From Roseateles sp. (GTDB lineage: Bacteria > Pseudomonadota > Gammaproteobacteria > Burkholderiales > Burkholderiaceae_C): a stretch of 50,047 nucleotides of DNA. Below the pieces are notes generated by a model. The model worked only from the letters and a program-made list of their open reading frames with translations. It had not been told where the DNA came from and searched no databases. Positions 21,464-29,800 of the stretch are shown here, piece after piece. Position numbers and translations under genes: made by a program. The stretch covers positions 1 through 50,047 of the forward strand of contig NZ_JAFAGT010000010.1 in NCBI RefSeq assembly GCF_019237615.1. Reading direction: 5' to 3'. The first letter of the stretch is position 1. Each line of letters starts with the position of its first letter.

Positions 21464-21483
21464 AAGCCCTCGGCGGAGGGCTT
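21464..21483. terminator. Possible bidirectional hairpin terminator
   Basis: A perfect 8-bp inverted repeat, AAGCCCTC and GAGGGCTT, flanks the loop GGCG. It lies 39 bp after the integrase remnant and 51 bp before the next gene. The T-tract is very short in either direction, so efficiency is doubtful. It closely resembles the stronger suhB terminator at 24187-24210. Confidence 0.4.
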
Positions 21484-21534
21484 GAGAATGCGTCGCAGTC
21501 TAAGGGGCGGCCGACATCCGCCCGGGAGAGGGAG

Positions 21535-22596
21535 ATGAACCGAGATTGGCTGGCCGGCCTGGCGCTGGTGGGCCTGGCTGCCACGGCGGCCGGTGATGAC
21601 GGGGGCTCGCTGTGCACGCGGCTGGCCGATGAAGCCCGGCGGGCGCCTGCGTCCGCCTGGGCAGCACCCAGCCCCTTGGCGAACTGGATGAAGCCGGCGC
21701 CCGCTGCAGCGCCTTCGGCGCAGGCGGACGGGCTGGCCCGCGATGCGCGCTGGCGTGAGCAGCTCGCGGCGTCCGAGGGGCAGGTCGTGGGCGTGCAGCA
21801 GTTGGCCGGCGCGCCGGTCTTCCTGCTTGAGACGTTCGCCGGCACGGCAACTTGCCAGTCGCTGGTGCTGGTGGCCGCCCCGCCCGGCCAGCCCTCGCGG
21901 CAGCTTGAGCCGCCCTTCTCGCTGGACGGGTGGGACTTGTGCACGACCCGTTCAGCCGGGTTCTTCCAGGTGCTGGGCCGGCCGGCCTTCGTCGTGGGCG
22001 GTGCGCCGTCCATGACCAGCCCCGACTTCCACTACCGCATCGCGACCTGGGCGGGTCAGGGCTGGGGGCAGCGTTGCAGCGTCACGCTGAAGCGGCAGGT
22101 GGCGATGACGGCGGCGCAGCGCTTCTGCGCGCCGGGCGGCCGGGTCTGCGAGGCCGGCCAGCCGGTGGCGCGGCGGTTGGCGCAGGCCTACGAGCTGGCT
22201 CGCGCTGCGAACCGGCCGCTGGACGAGGTGGCCTTCAACGGCGGCCGCCGGCCGGATGCCGCGGTGGCCGCCGCGCTGAACCCGCCGCTCGCCGAGTCCG
22301 GTGCTGTGGGCGACATGAACCCACCGTTCCCGCTGTTCGGCGCGGATGAGAAGCGGCTGGATGCCATGCTGACCGTCTTCTCCAACGCCGATCCGCGCGT
22401 GCTGCCCGTGCGGGTGGAGGGGCGCTGGTGGCTGGCCGTCGTGGGTCGCTCCGGCGTGGGCTGGCGCGAGGGTGCTGCCGTCCTTGTCGCGCTGTTCGCC
22501 CCGCCAGGGCGGGCGGCCGATGGCGTGGCGTCGTATCAGTTCCTGGTTCGCCCTACAGGACTGCTCGATGCGGCAGCCTCCGACGAGCGGCCGTAG
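21535..22596 (+). CDS. Orphan exported protein
   Basis: A 353-residue protein of unknown function. GGGAGAGGGAG gives a strong ribosome binding site before the ATG. The first ~20 residues (MNRDWLAGLALVGLAATAAG) look like a signal peptide. Four or more cysteines in the mature part (LCTRL, TCQSL, DLCTT, RCSVT, RFCAPGGRVC) suggest periplasmic disulphides. The later part has ordinary strand-like stretches (RWWLAVVGRSGVGW). No family is recognised. It lies inside the accessory scar between mutS and the tonB-like gene, with codon use like the rest of the window, so it seems functional. Confidence 0.65.
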   Translation: MNRDWLAGLALVGLAATAAGDDGGSLCTRLADEARRAPASAWAAPSPLANWMKPAPAAAPSAQADGLARDARWREQLAASEGQVVGVQQLAGAPVFLLETFAGTATCQSLVLVAAPPGQPSRQLEPPFSLDGWDLCTTRSAGFFQVLGRPAFVVGGAPSMTSPDFHYRIATWAGQGWGQRCSVTLKRQVAMTAAQRFCAPGGRVCEAGQPVARRLAQAYELARAANRPLDEVAFNGGRRPDAAVAAALNPPLAESGAVGDMNPPFPLFGADEKRLDAMLTVFSNADPRVLPVRVEGRWWLAVVGRSGVGWREGAAVLVALFAPPGRAADGVASYQFLVRPTGLLDAAASDERP

Positions 22597-23019
22597 AAAA
22601 CGCCTTGATAGAGCAACTGCACAAAGAGGGCGGTGGCCCGTTCGGTACCCGGCACTTGACGGGCGCTTCCGTCGGCTGCGCCCCTGTGAATGCCACCTGT
22701 TCCAACGATGGCGTGTTGAACGGTGCAGCCATAGAGCACGAGCATGCGCTGAAGCCGACGGAGTGGCCGCCGCTGGCGGCGCCGGATTCGCAGGAGTGCA
22801 AGCCCGCCAAGCCGCGTTCAGGACGTCCTCGCAAGGATGCGGCGGCCGATGAAAACCGGACGCAATGATGGTGTTTGCCCTCGCTGCTGCTTGGGGGGGG
22901 CATTTGACCTTGAAGCGCTTGTGGCCCTCAGGCTGAGCCGTTGCGAATTTGGCTGCCTCTTATGACTGCGCGGCGCGATTCGCCGTGGACTCAACTTCGG
23001 GTGCCAAAAAGATTGCGGC
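22597..23019. other. Stretch without a convincing gene; possible decayed ORF and G8 tract
   Basis: No intact gene is supported. A plus-strand frame open to 22868 ends in SGRPRKDAAADENRTQ, an AT-hook-like basic motif, but the only start after the upstream gene is a TTG at 22605 with no ribosome binding site, so I treat it as a relic at best. A run of eight G (22893-22900) and an overall mixed base composition fit decayed accessory DNA. On the minus strand, HKRFKVKCP-like coding can be read near 22920-22900 but is interrupted. Confidence 0.45.
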
Positions 23020-23160
23020 TCATTCAGTCACGCACACGAGGTGGTTTTGTCCGTCAGCAGCTCCAACGTCCGGCTTGCCGATCTTGAGGTGCTGGAGTGC
23101 CAGGGTCGCCTGGGCAAAAACGGTCCAGCCGTTGACGACCAGCGGCTTGCCGCCGCCCAT
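23020..23160 (-). pseudogene. yhaV: Truncated YhaV-type toxin gene
   Basis: From the ATG at 23160 the frame gives MGGGKPLVVNGWTVFAQATL and continues to 46 residues. LVVNGWTVFA matches the N-terminus of YhaV, the RelE-like ribosome-dependent ribonuclease toxin of prlF-yhaV systems (E. coli YhaV has VNGWALYAHP). About 22 residues are recognisable; the following sequence is unrelated and stops at 23020, whereas YhaV is about 150 residues long. All the catalytic part is missing. The ATG overlaps the end of the prlF remnant, the normal operon arrangement. Family match is from memory and needs a search. Confidence 0.6.
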
Positions 23161-23365
23161 TCATCGTCCGCCAAAGGTGCCAACGCTGGATCGTTGCCAT
23201 CGCTGGCCGCGGCCCGCGTGAGTACGACCTCACCGTCGGGGCGGATCGTGTAGTGGATCCTGTCGCGTTTGCCCAGGTGCAGCGCCCGGCGCACCGACTC
23301 AGGCACGGTGGTCTGGTAGCGGTCGGTCAGCGTCGACTCGAGTCGAGTCGCATGATGGCAGGCAT
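23158..23365 (-). pseudogene. prlF: Inactivated PrlF-type antitoxin gene
   Basis: The ATG at 23365 has a GGAG ribosome binding site 7 bases before it and starts MPAIMRL. A tandem duplication of GAGTC (23340-23344 and 23345-23349) then shifts the frame to an early stop. With one copy removed, the frame reads MRLESTLTDRYQTTVPESVR, then RALHLGKRDRIHYTIRPDGE and VVLTRA, an AbrB/SpoVT-like PrlF antitoxin. After DPALAP it joins PLADDEW, which resembles the PrlF C-terminus, so about 40 residues in between appear deleted. The normal final stop is also lost. The antitoxin cannot be made in full. Confidence 0.65.
23340..23349. repeat. 5-bp tandem duplication (GAGTC x2) disrupting prlF
   Basis: Two adjacent copies of GAGTC follow the reverse-complemented prlF start. 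Removing one copy restores an uninterrupted PrlF reading frame from the ATG with the better ribosome binding site, so this duplication is the probable inactivating mutation. It is seen directly in the sequence; the order of events relative to the internal deletion is unknown. Confidence 0.7.
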
Positions 23366-23691
23366 GGCGTGGCTCCGGCCGGGATGTTCAGCTTCAGCGG
23401 TAATGCATTTGCATTGCCACTTCAAGAGCTCCGCGGGTTTGCTTGCGAAGTCTGCTTCGCGCCAAGCCCCTCGGGCTTTGTCTCAACGACGTGTGCGAGG
23501 AGCGATCACCGAGCCGCCATCCGGTCGGCCGAACCCGAAGGATTTAGCCGCGCCGCCAGCATTGTGCTGGCGGTAGTTCAAGAGGCTCCTGGTCGAGCGC
23601 AGCCGCTCCAGCAGGGCGCTTGGCTCATGGCAGGCAGGCTGCCCCCTCATGAGCCGTCAGACAGGCCGCAGAGCCTGCCTTCGGTGCACAT
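23366..23691. other. Intergenic stretch with several hairpins, no gene
   Basis: I see no gene. Just upstream of prlF lies the palindrome ATGCA-TT-TGCAT (23403-23414), a candidate operator or promoter element. Further along are three hairpins: AAGCCC/GGGCTT (23464-23478), CCGCCAGC/GCTGGCGG with a 5-base loop (23553-23573) and GGCTCATG/CATGAGCC with an inner GGCAG/CTGCC stem (23622-23655). The last lies 37 bp beyond the tonB-like stop and could serve as its terminator. No T-tracts of note. Confidence 0.45.
23403..23414. promoter_or_regulatory. Palindrome upstream of the prlF remnant
   Basis: ATGCA and TGCAT flank TT in a locally A/T-rich patch about 40 bp before the prlF ATG. PrlF-type antitoxins autoregulate by binding palindromes near their promoter, so this may be the former operator; that is inference only. 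Confidence 0.3.
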
Positions 23692-24006
23692 TCAGTCTTC
23701 CGACTTGAACACCAGCTTGACTTCGTGCGTCTGGGCGGCGCCGGTGCCTTCGAACTTCCACTGGCTCAGCGCGTCGATGGCGGCGCGATCGAAGATGCGC
23801 TTGGGTTCGGCCTCGACGATGTCCACGCCAGAAACCTTGCCGTCGCCGGCGATGGTCATCTTGGCGCGCACGCTGCCGGCGTTGATGTTCTTCTTGACCG
23901 CCTCGCTGGGGTACTCAGGAGCCACCTTCTTCAGGATCTTGGCATCGGCGTGAGCCAGGGAAGCAGCGGCGACGAGGGCGAGGGCGACAGCGGAGCGGGC
24001 AAACAT
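23692..24006 (-). CDS. Stand-alone TonB C-terminal domain protein
   Basis: A 104-residue protein with a signal peptide (MFARSAVALALVAAASLAHA) followed directly by a TonB C-terminal domain: KVAPEYPSEAVKKNINAGSV, then VSGVDIVEAEPKRIFDRAAI and ALSQWKFEG are typical. It lacks the N-terminal anchor and Pro-rich spacer of energising TonB proteins, so it is probably a soluble periplasmic protein that cannot link to ExbB/ExbD. No exbBD or receptor genes are near. The start chosen gives the signal peptide; a longer frame of 37 residues upstream is unlikely. Confidence 0.8.
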   Translation of the reverse strand: MFARSAVALALVAAASLAHADAKILKKVAPEYPSEAVKKNINAGSVRAKMTIAGDGKVSGVDIVEAEPKRIFDRAAIDALSQWKFEGTGAAQTHEVKLVFKSED

Positions 24007-24186
24007 CAGAGGGCTTCTTTCGGCGATTTGGATGGATGGAATAGGTGGCTTTGGGCCGTGTTGCAAAACGTATTCTGGCCAGTCGATCCCCCACGGGTAA
24101 GGGGGGTGGCCGTGCATAAGTCACGCCCCGATGCGCGGGTTTGCCCGTAGTCGACGCCCTTGCCAACTCCGTCACGGCGTGGGCGC

Positions 24187-24210
24187 AAAAAAGCCCTCGC
24201 GAGGAGGGCT
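24187..24210 (-). terminator. Intrinsic terminator of suhB
   Basis: On the minus strand a 7-bp stem (AGCCCTC/GAGGGCT, loop of 5) is followed by six T residues, 22 bases beyond the suhB stop. It fits a Rho-independent terminator well. The rest of the gap to the tonB-like gene (24007-24186) probably holds that gene's promoter; I could not fix its elements. Confidence 0.75.
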
Positions 24211-24231
24211 GGTTTGGGGAGCGGGCGGGCT

Positions 24232-25176
24232 TCAGGCCGCTGCGTCGTCGCCGACCTCGTCCTTCTTGATGCGCACGGGACCGCGCTTCTTGGGCACGGC
24301 AGGCGCAGCCGCGGGTGCGGCCTCGGCCGCGGGGGCCGGTGAGGGAGCCGCAGCGTCTTCTTCCTTGATGACGCGGGTGTAGGGGGCCAGCGTCGTCACG
24401 AGCTGGGCATAGATCTTGGGGTTGCCGGCGACGACCTCGCGCTGGTGCAGGAAGTCGGCCTCGCCGGTGAAGTTGCCGATCAGGCCGCCGGCCTCGGTGA
24501 CGATCAGCGAGCCAGCCGCCACGTCCCAGGGCTGCAGGCCGGTCTCGAAGAAGGCGTCGTAGTAGCCGGCGGCGACGTAGCAGAGGTCCAGCGCGGCGGC
24601 GCCCGGGCGGCGCAGGCCGGCGCATTGCTGCATGACTTCCTCGAACATCTTCATGTAGCGCTTGAAGTTGTCGCCGCGACGGAAGGGGAAGCCGGTACCG
24701 ATCAGCGCATCGCTCATGCGGGTGCGCTTGGACACGCGCAGGCGGCGGTCGTTCAGGAAGGCGCCGCGGCCCTTGGTGGCGTAGAAGAGGTCGTTGCGCG
24801 TCGGGTCGTAGACGACGGCCTGCTGCACGACGCCGCGGTGCGCCAGCGCGATGGACACGCAGTACATCGGCAGGCCGTGGATGAAATTGGTGGTGCCGTC
24901 CAGCGGATCGATGATCCAGACGAACTCGGAATGCTTGGCGCCATGGGTGCGGCCGGACTCCTCGGCCAGGATGCCGTGGTCGGGGTAGGCGCCCAGCAGC
25001 GTCTCGATGATCACCCCTTCACAGGCGTGGTCGACCTCGGTGACGAAGTCGTTCGGGCTCTTGGTGTTGATGCGCAGAGCTTCGAGGTCCAGCGAGGCGC
25101 GGTTCATGATGGCGCCGGCCGCGCGGGCCGCCTTGATGGCGACATTGAGCATGGGATGGAGAGACGTCTGCTGCAT
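24232..25176 (-). CDS. suhB: Inositol monophosphatase family protein SuhB
   Basis: A 314-residue Mg2+/Li+-sensitive phosphatase-fold protein. The metal site is seen in AEES (71-74) and [11 protein letters not shown] (88-98), with [16 protein letters not shown] near residue 220. In E. coli, SuhB also binds NusA in rRNA antitermination. I choose [10 protein letters not shown] as the start; ATG 25152 (MLNVA) is an alternative. Residues about 269-314 form an extra tail: an Ala/Pro/Glu-rich linker, then a basic patch ([12 protein letters not shown]) and DDAAA. The tail is beyond the normal family length. Confidence 0.92.
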   Translation of the reverse strand: MQQTSLHPMLNVAIKAARAAGAIMNRASLDLEALRINTKSPNDFVTEVDHACEGVIIETLLGAYPDHGILAEESGRTHGAKHSEFVWIIDPLDGTTNFIHGLPMYCVSIALAHRGVVQQAVVYDPTRNDLFYATKGRGAFLNDRRLRVSKRTRMSDALIGTGFPFRRGDNFKRYMKMFEEVMQQCAGLRRPGAAALDLCYVAAGYYDAFFETGLQPWDVAAGSLIVTEAGGLIGNFTGEADFLHQREVVAGNPKIYAQLVTTLAPYTRVIKEEDAAAPSPAPAAEAAPAAAPAVPKKRGPVRIKKDEVGDDAAA

Positions 25177-25234
25177 GCGGGCACTCGCTGGAAGAAGGGG
25201 CTGACAGGAGGAAAGAGCGGCGGGGCAGGCCCCG

Positions 25235-25252
25235 GATAATGGCGAGATTCTA
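25235..25252. promoter_or_regulatory. Divergent promoter region between suhB and trmJ-type gene
   Basis: GATAAT (25235-25240, plus strand) and TAGAAT (25247-25252, minus strand) both look like -10 hexamers facing the two divergent genes, 34 and 71 bases from their starts. Clear -35 boxes were not found, so this is only a candidate. Confidence 0.3.
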
Positions 25253-25273
25253 GCCGCAGCCCCGTACAAACCC

Positions 25274-26011
25274 GTGGAATCCACACGTTTCGTTCTCATC
25301 AACACCAGCCATGCCGGCAACGTCGGCGCCGCGGCGCGGGCGATGAAGGTGATGGGCTTTGGTGACCTGGTCCTCGTGGCACCCCGCTTCGCGGACGTGC
25401 TTTGCCACGAGGAGGCCGTCGCCATGGCCAGTGGCGCGGCCGACATCCTGGCCCGCGCCCGCGTCGTGCCGACGCTGGCCGAGGCGCTGGACGACGTGGA
25501 CTTCGCCTGCGCCACCGCGATGACGCCGCGTGACTTCGGCCCGCCCACCCGCGAGCCGCGGGCGCTGTTCGCCGAGCTGGCCGCCCGCGAGGCCGCGCCG
25601 CGGCTCGCTCTGGTGTTCGGCTCCGAGCGCTACGGCATGAGCAACGAGGACGTCTACCGTTGCCATGCGGTGCTGAGCATCCCGACCCACCCCGACTACG
25701 GGTCGCTCAACCTCGCCCAGGCCGTGCAGCTGCTGGCCTACGACCTGCGCCAGGCCCTCGGCGGTTTCGGCGTGCAGGCCCGCACGCCCGACCCCGAGCT
25801 CGCCGACGCCCGCGCCGTGCAAGGCCTGCTGGACCACCTGCAGGCGGCGCTGACCGACATCGGCTACCTGGACCCCGCCGCGCCCAAGAAGCTGATGCCG
25901 CGGCTCAACCAGCTGTTCAACCGGGCGGGCCTGACGAACGAGGAAGTACACATCCTGCGCGGCATCGCCCGCCAGATGCAGAAGACCGCAGTCCCAGCAG
26001 GCCCAAGGTAG
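25274..26011 (+). CDS. trmJ: TrmJ-type SPOUT RNA methyltransferase
   Basis: A 245-residue SPOUT-fold methyltransferase of the TrmH/TrmJ group. The knot region is visible as [19 protein letters not shown] near the start, [18 protein letters not shown] in the middle and [18 protein letters not shown], where the last motif binds S-adenosylmethionine. TrmJ 2'-O-methylates position 32 of tRNAs; assignment to TrmJ rather than another TrmH paralogue rests on the N-terminus and the C-terminal extension after residue 160. The start is GTG; cysE follows 40 bp downstream in the same direction. Confidence 0.88.
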   Translation: MESTRFVLINTSHAGNVGAAARAMKVMGFGDLVLVAPRFADVLCHEEAVAMASGAADILARARVVPTLAEALDDVDFACATAMTPRDFGPPTREPRALFAELAAREAAPRLALVFGSERYGMSNEDVYRCHAVLSIPTHPDYGSLNLAQAVQLLAYDLRQALGGFGVQARTPDPELADARAVQGLLDHLQAALTDIGYLDPAAPKKLMPRLNQLFNRAGLTNEEVHILRGIARQMQKTAVPAGPR

Positions 26012-26051
26012 CCCCACCTACACTGGCTGGCCTTTCCCCACTGGCCGCACC

Positions 26052-26828
26052 ATGTTCCAGCGCCTGCGCGAAGACATCGCCCTCATCCTCGAACGTGATC
26101 CGGCCGCCAGGTCGGCGTGGGAGGTGCTGACCTGTTACCCGGGCCTGCACGCGCTGATGCTGCATCGCCGCGCCCACTGGTTCTGGCAGCGCGGCTTCAA
26201 GTGGCTGGGCCGCTGGATCTCGCACTGGAGCCGCTGGCTGACCGGCATCGAGATCCACCCCGGCGCGCGCATCGGCCGCAAGGTCTTCATCGACCACGGC
26301 ATGGGCATCGTCATCGGCGAGATGGCCGAGATCGGCGAGGGCTGCACCATCTACCAGGGTGTCACGCTGGGCGGCACCTCGCTCGTCAAGGGCGCCAAGC
26401 GCCATCCGACGCTGGGCCCGGGGGTCATCGTCGGCGCCAATGCCAGCGTGCTGGGTGGCTTCACGGTGGGTGCGGGCGCGCGCATCGGCTCGGGCGCCGT
26501 CGTGACCAAGCCGGTGCCGGCGGGTGCGACGGCGGTGGGCAACCCGGCCCGCATCATCGAGGCCGCCAGCGAGCAGGCCCGCGAGGAGGCGGCCGCCAGG
26601 ATGGGGTTCTCCGCCTACGGTGTGACCCAGGGCGACGACCCGGTCGCGCTGGCCATGCGTGGCCTCATCGACAGCGCCTCCGGCCACGAGCACCAGATCG
26701 CGCTGCTGTGGAGCGCGGTCTGCAAGCTCTCGACCCAGGCCGGCCGGCCCGTCGGCGACTGCGTGCCCGACGATGCCCAGCGCGACGAGACTTTCGACGC
26801 GGCGGAGATGAATCGACTCGTCAAGTGA
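26052..26828 (+). CDS. cysE: Serine O-acetyltransferase
   Basis: A 258-residue enzyme that acetylates L-serine with acetyl-CoA, the first step of cysteine synthesis. The C-terminal left-handed beta helix has hexapeptide repeats ([17 protein letters not shown], then [14 protein letters not shown]), catalytic histidine in IDHGMG and the acetyl-CoA loop GAKRHPTLG. The N-terminal helical domain is of the short (EpsC-type) form. The C-terminus extends ~60 residues beyond the helix and ends MNRLVK. The pairing with trmJ is common in beta/gammaproteobacteria, as I recall. Confidence 0.92.
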   Translation: MFQRLREDIALILERDPAARSAWEVLTCYPGLHALMLHRRAHWFWQRGFKWLGRWISHWSRWLTGIEIHPGARIGRKVFIDHGMGIVIGEMAEIGEGCTIYQGVTLGGTSLVKGAKRHPTLGPGVIVGANASVLGGFTVGAGARIGSGAVVTKPVPAGATAVGNPARIIEAASEQAREEAAARMGFSAYGVTQGDDPVALAMRGLIDSASGHEHQIALLWSAVCKLSTQAGRPVGDCVPDDAQRDETFDAAEMNRLVK

Positions 26829-26859
26829 GTCGGGCAGTTCGCTGAGTGCCGCGAGCTGG

Positions 26860-29800
26860 ATGAGAATCGCGGGTCCGGGCCATGTCGGCCTGCCCCCGGC
26901 GACGATCGTTGTGCTTCTGCGCGAGTTACGACTGCGGCTTTTCTCCGACTTGCGATGGCTGCTGGGCCTGGCGATGGCGGCCGCCGTCGCCACGGCCGGC
27001 GCGGCCCCGGCCGGCAAGCGTTGGTCCGGGCTGGCCGACATCACCTTCCAGCATCTCAGCCAGGAGCAGGGCCTGCCCAGCGCCATCGCCACGGCGGTGG
27101 CCGAGGACGGCGAGGGCTTCCTGTGGGTGGGCACGCCGGGCGGCCTGGCGCGCTGGGACGGCTACCGCTTCAAGATCTACAAGAGCGGCGGCGAGCAGCC
27201 CGGCGCGCTGCCGGACAACTACGTGCAGTCCCTGCATGGCGACGCGGCAGGGCGGCTCTGGGTGGGCACCAGCGCGGCAGGCCTGCTCCGGCGTGACCCG
27301 GCGACCGACCGCTTCGTCGCCGTCCCGGTGGGTGGGCCGCAGGGGCTGAGCCATGTCAGCGTGCGCCAGATCGCCGACGATGGCGCCGGCGGGCTGTGGA
27401 TCGTCACCGATGGCGGGCTGGACCACCTGGACCCGGCCAGTGGCAACATCGAGCATGCCAGCGTGGCCGGTGCCTGGGCCGAGCGCGCCGGCGCCCAGGT
27501 CTGGACCGTGCTGCTGGACCGCCGCGGCCAGCTCTGGGTCGGCAGTGCGGCGGGGCTGTTCCGCCGCCCCTCCGCTGGCGCGCCCCTGCAGGCCGTGCCG
27601 CTGGTGCCGGGGCGCGTCGTGCAGCCCCAGGCCCTGACCCAGGACGGGAACGGGCAGATCTGGGTCGGCAGCTTGCACGAGGGTGTCTTCGTGCTCGGTC
27701 GCGAGGGCGAAGCGCCCGCCGTCGAGGTGCGCGAGGCAGGCGTGGCCGGCAAGGACAACCTGTTCGGCAGCAACCAGATCACCCGGTTGCTGGAGGTCCA
27801 GCCGGGAGAGATGTGGGTGGCGACGCTGGGCCAGGGTGCCGTGGCCGTGGACATCGAGAGCCGCGAGACGCGCCGCATCCGTCATGTGCCGGCCTGGCCC
27901 GTCAGCCTGGCGGACAACGCGTTGCGCACCCTCTACCGCGACCGCGCCGGCCTCGTCTGGCTGGCCTCCGACCGCGGCCTGAGCCGCTACGACCCGCGCC
28001 AGGTCGGCGTGCTCGCGCGGCTGGGCGTGGCGGCCGACGTCGGCGACGCGCTGGATGCGCGCTTCATCAGCACCGAGATCAGCTGGATCCTGCCCATGCC
28101 TGACGGGCGGCTGTGGCTGGCCACGCACAAGAGCGGCATCGACATTCTCGACGCCAGTGGCGCCCGCGTGTCGGGCCTGCGCCCCGACGCCAGCCGCCCC
28201 GAGACCGCGCTGCCGCCGGACATCGTGCTGGCCATGGCGCGGGTGGCCGACGGCAGCGTCTTCATCGCCACCAAGCGCGGCCTCTACCGGGCCGACGCCG
28301 AGGGCCGCCGGCTGCAGCGCGTCGGCCTGGCGGGCCGCGACCCGGCCGCGTCGACCTGGGCCCTGCTGGCCGACGGCAACAGCTTGTGGATAGGCGGCCA
28401 GTTCGACGGCCTTTGGCGACTGGACCTGGCCAGCGGTCGCGGCGCGGCGGTCGTGCCGGCCGCGCCGGGCCTGACCGACCAACGCATCATGGTCCTGGCT
28501 CGCGGCGCGGCGGGCGAACTCTGGGTCGGCACGCGCAACGGCCTGAATCGCGTCGACCCCATCAGCAACGGCGTCGTGCGCTACCCGGCCGGACCGACGC
28601 GGCCGCGCGGCCTGTCGGCCGGCTTCGTGACCGCGCTGATGCTGGACGACGAGGGGCGGCTCTGGGTTGGTAGCTACGGCGGCGGCATCGACGTGCTGCC
28701 GGCGCCGGGCCGCGGCGAGCCGGTGCGGCGCCTGGGCGTTGCCCAGGGGCTGCCGGACGGCACGGTCAACGCGCTGCTGCAGGATCAGCAGGGCCGCGTC
28801 TGGGCGAGCACCGATGACGGTCTGGCGCGCATCGACGCCGGGACCCTGGCGGTGCATGCGCTGCGCCGCGCCGAGGGCGTCGTTTTCCCGACCTACTGGA
28901 CAGGCGCCGCGGCGCGCACCGAGCGCGGTGAGCTGCTGTTCGGCGGCGCCGGCGGCATGACGGTGGTCATGCCCGAGAAGCTGCAGGCCTGGACCTATCG
29001 GCCGCAGGTGCTGGTGACGGATGTGCAGATCGGCGGCCGGTCGGTGGCGCTGGCGCCGGGCGGCGGGGCGCCGCTGGAGGTGCCGGCCGACGGCAACAGC
29101 CTGGCGGTGGAGTTCTCGTCCAGCGACTTCTCCGCGCCGGAGCGCAACCGCTACGCCTACCGGCTCGAGGGCTTTGACGCCGGCTGGATGTCGGCCGACG
29201 CGACGCGGCGCCTGGCGGCCTACACCAATCTGCCGCCCGGTAACTACAAGCTGCGCCTGCGCGCCTCCAACCGCGACGGGCAATGGGGCGAGCGCGAGCT
29301 GGCCCTGCCGGTGCGGGTGGGCGCGGCCTGGCACCAGACCTGGTGGTTCCGCATCATGCTGGCCGTGGTGCTGGGTCTGCTGCTGGCCGTGGCGGTGGCG
29401 GTGCGCACGCGACTGCTGCGTCACCGCCAGCTGGAGCTGGAACACAAGGTGCGCGAGCGCACGGCCGAGCTTCGGGCGCTGCACCAGGCGCTGGAGGAGA
29501 AGTCCGTGCAGCTGGAGCTGAGCAGCGTGACCGATCCGCTGACCGGCCTTCACAACCGCCGCTTCCTGAGCGACCACATCGAGCAGGACCTGGCGGCCAG
29601 CCTGCGCCGCTCGCAGGAGACGCTGGCCGCGGGCGGGCAGCCGCTGGACACAGACAGCGTCTTCCTGCTGCTGGACATCGATGCCTTCAAGCGCATCAAC
29701 GATCGCCATGGCCATGCGGCGGGCGACGCGGTGCTGGTGCAGTTCGGCGCGCGGCTGCGCTCGGTGCTGCGCGAGTCCGACTACCTGGTGCGCTGGGGCG

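Noticed and set aside
22428-22868. Plus-strand frame ending in SGRPRKDAAADENRTQ
   Set aside because: It overlaps the exported orphan's 3' end, has no supported start after it and no ribosome binding site; kept only as a possible relic.
24007-24117. N-terminal extension of the TonB-like protein (37 residues)
   Set aside because: It would bury the signal peptide and lacks a ribosome binding site; the internal ATG gives a proper exported protein.
21464-24210. Similar hairpins at 21464-21483 and 24187-24210 as possible att repeats flanking the scar
   Set aside because: They share only the common AGCCCTC terminator stem; loops and flanks differ and one is a clear terminator.
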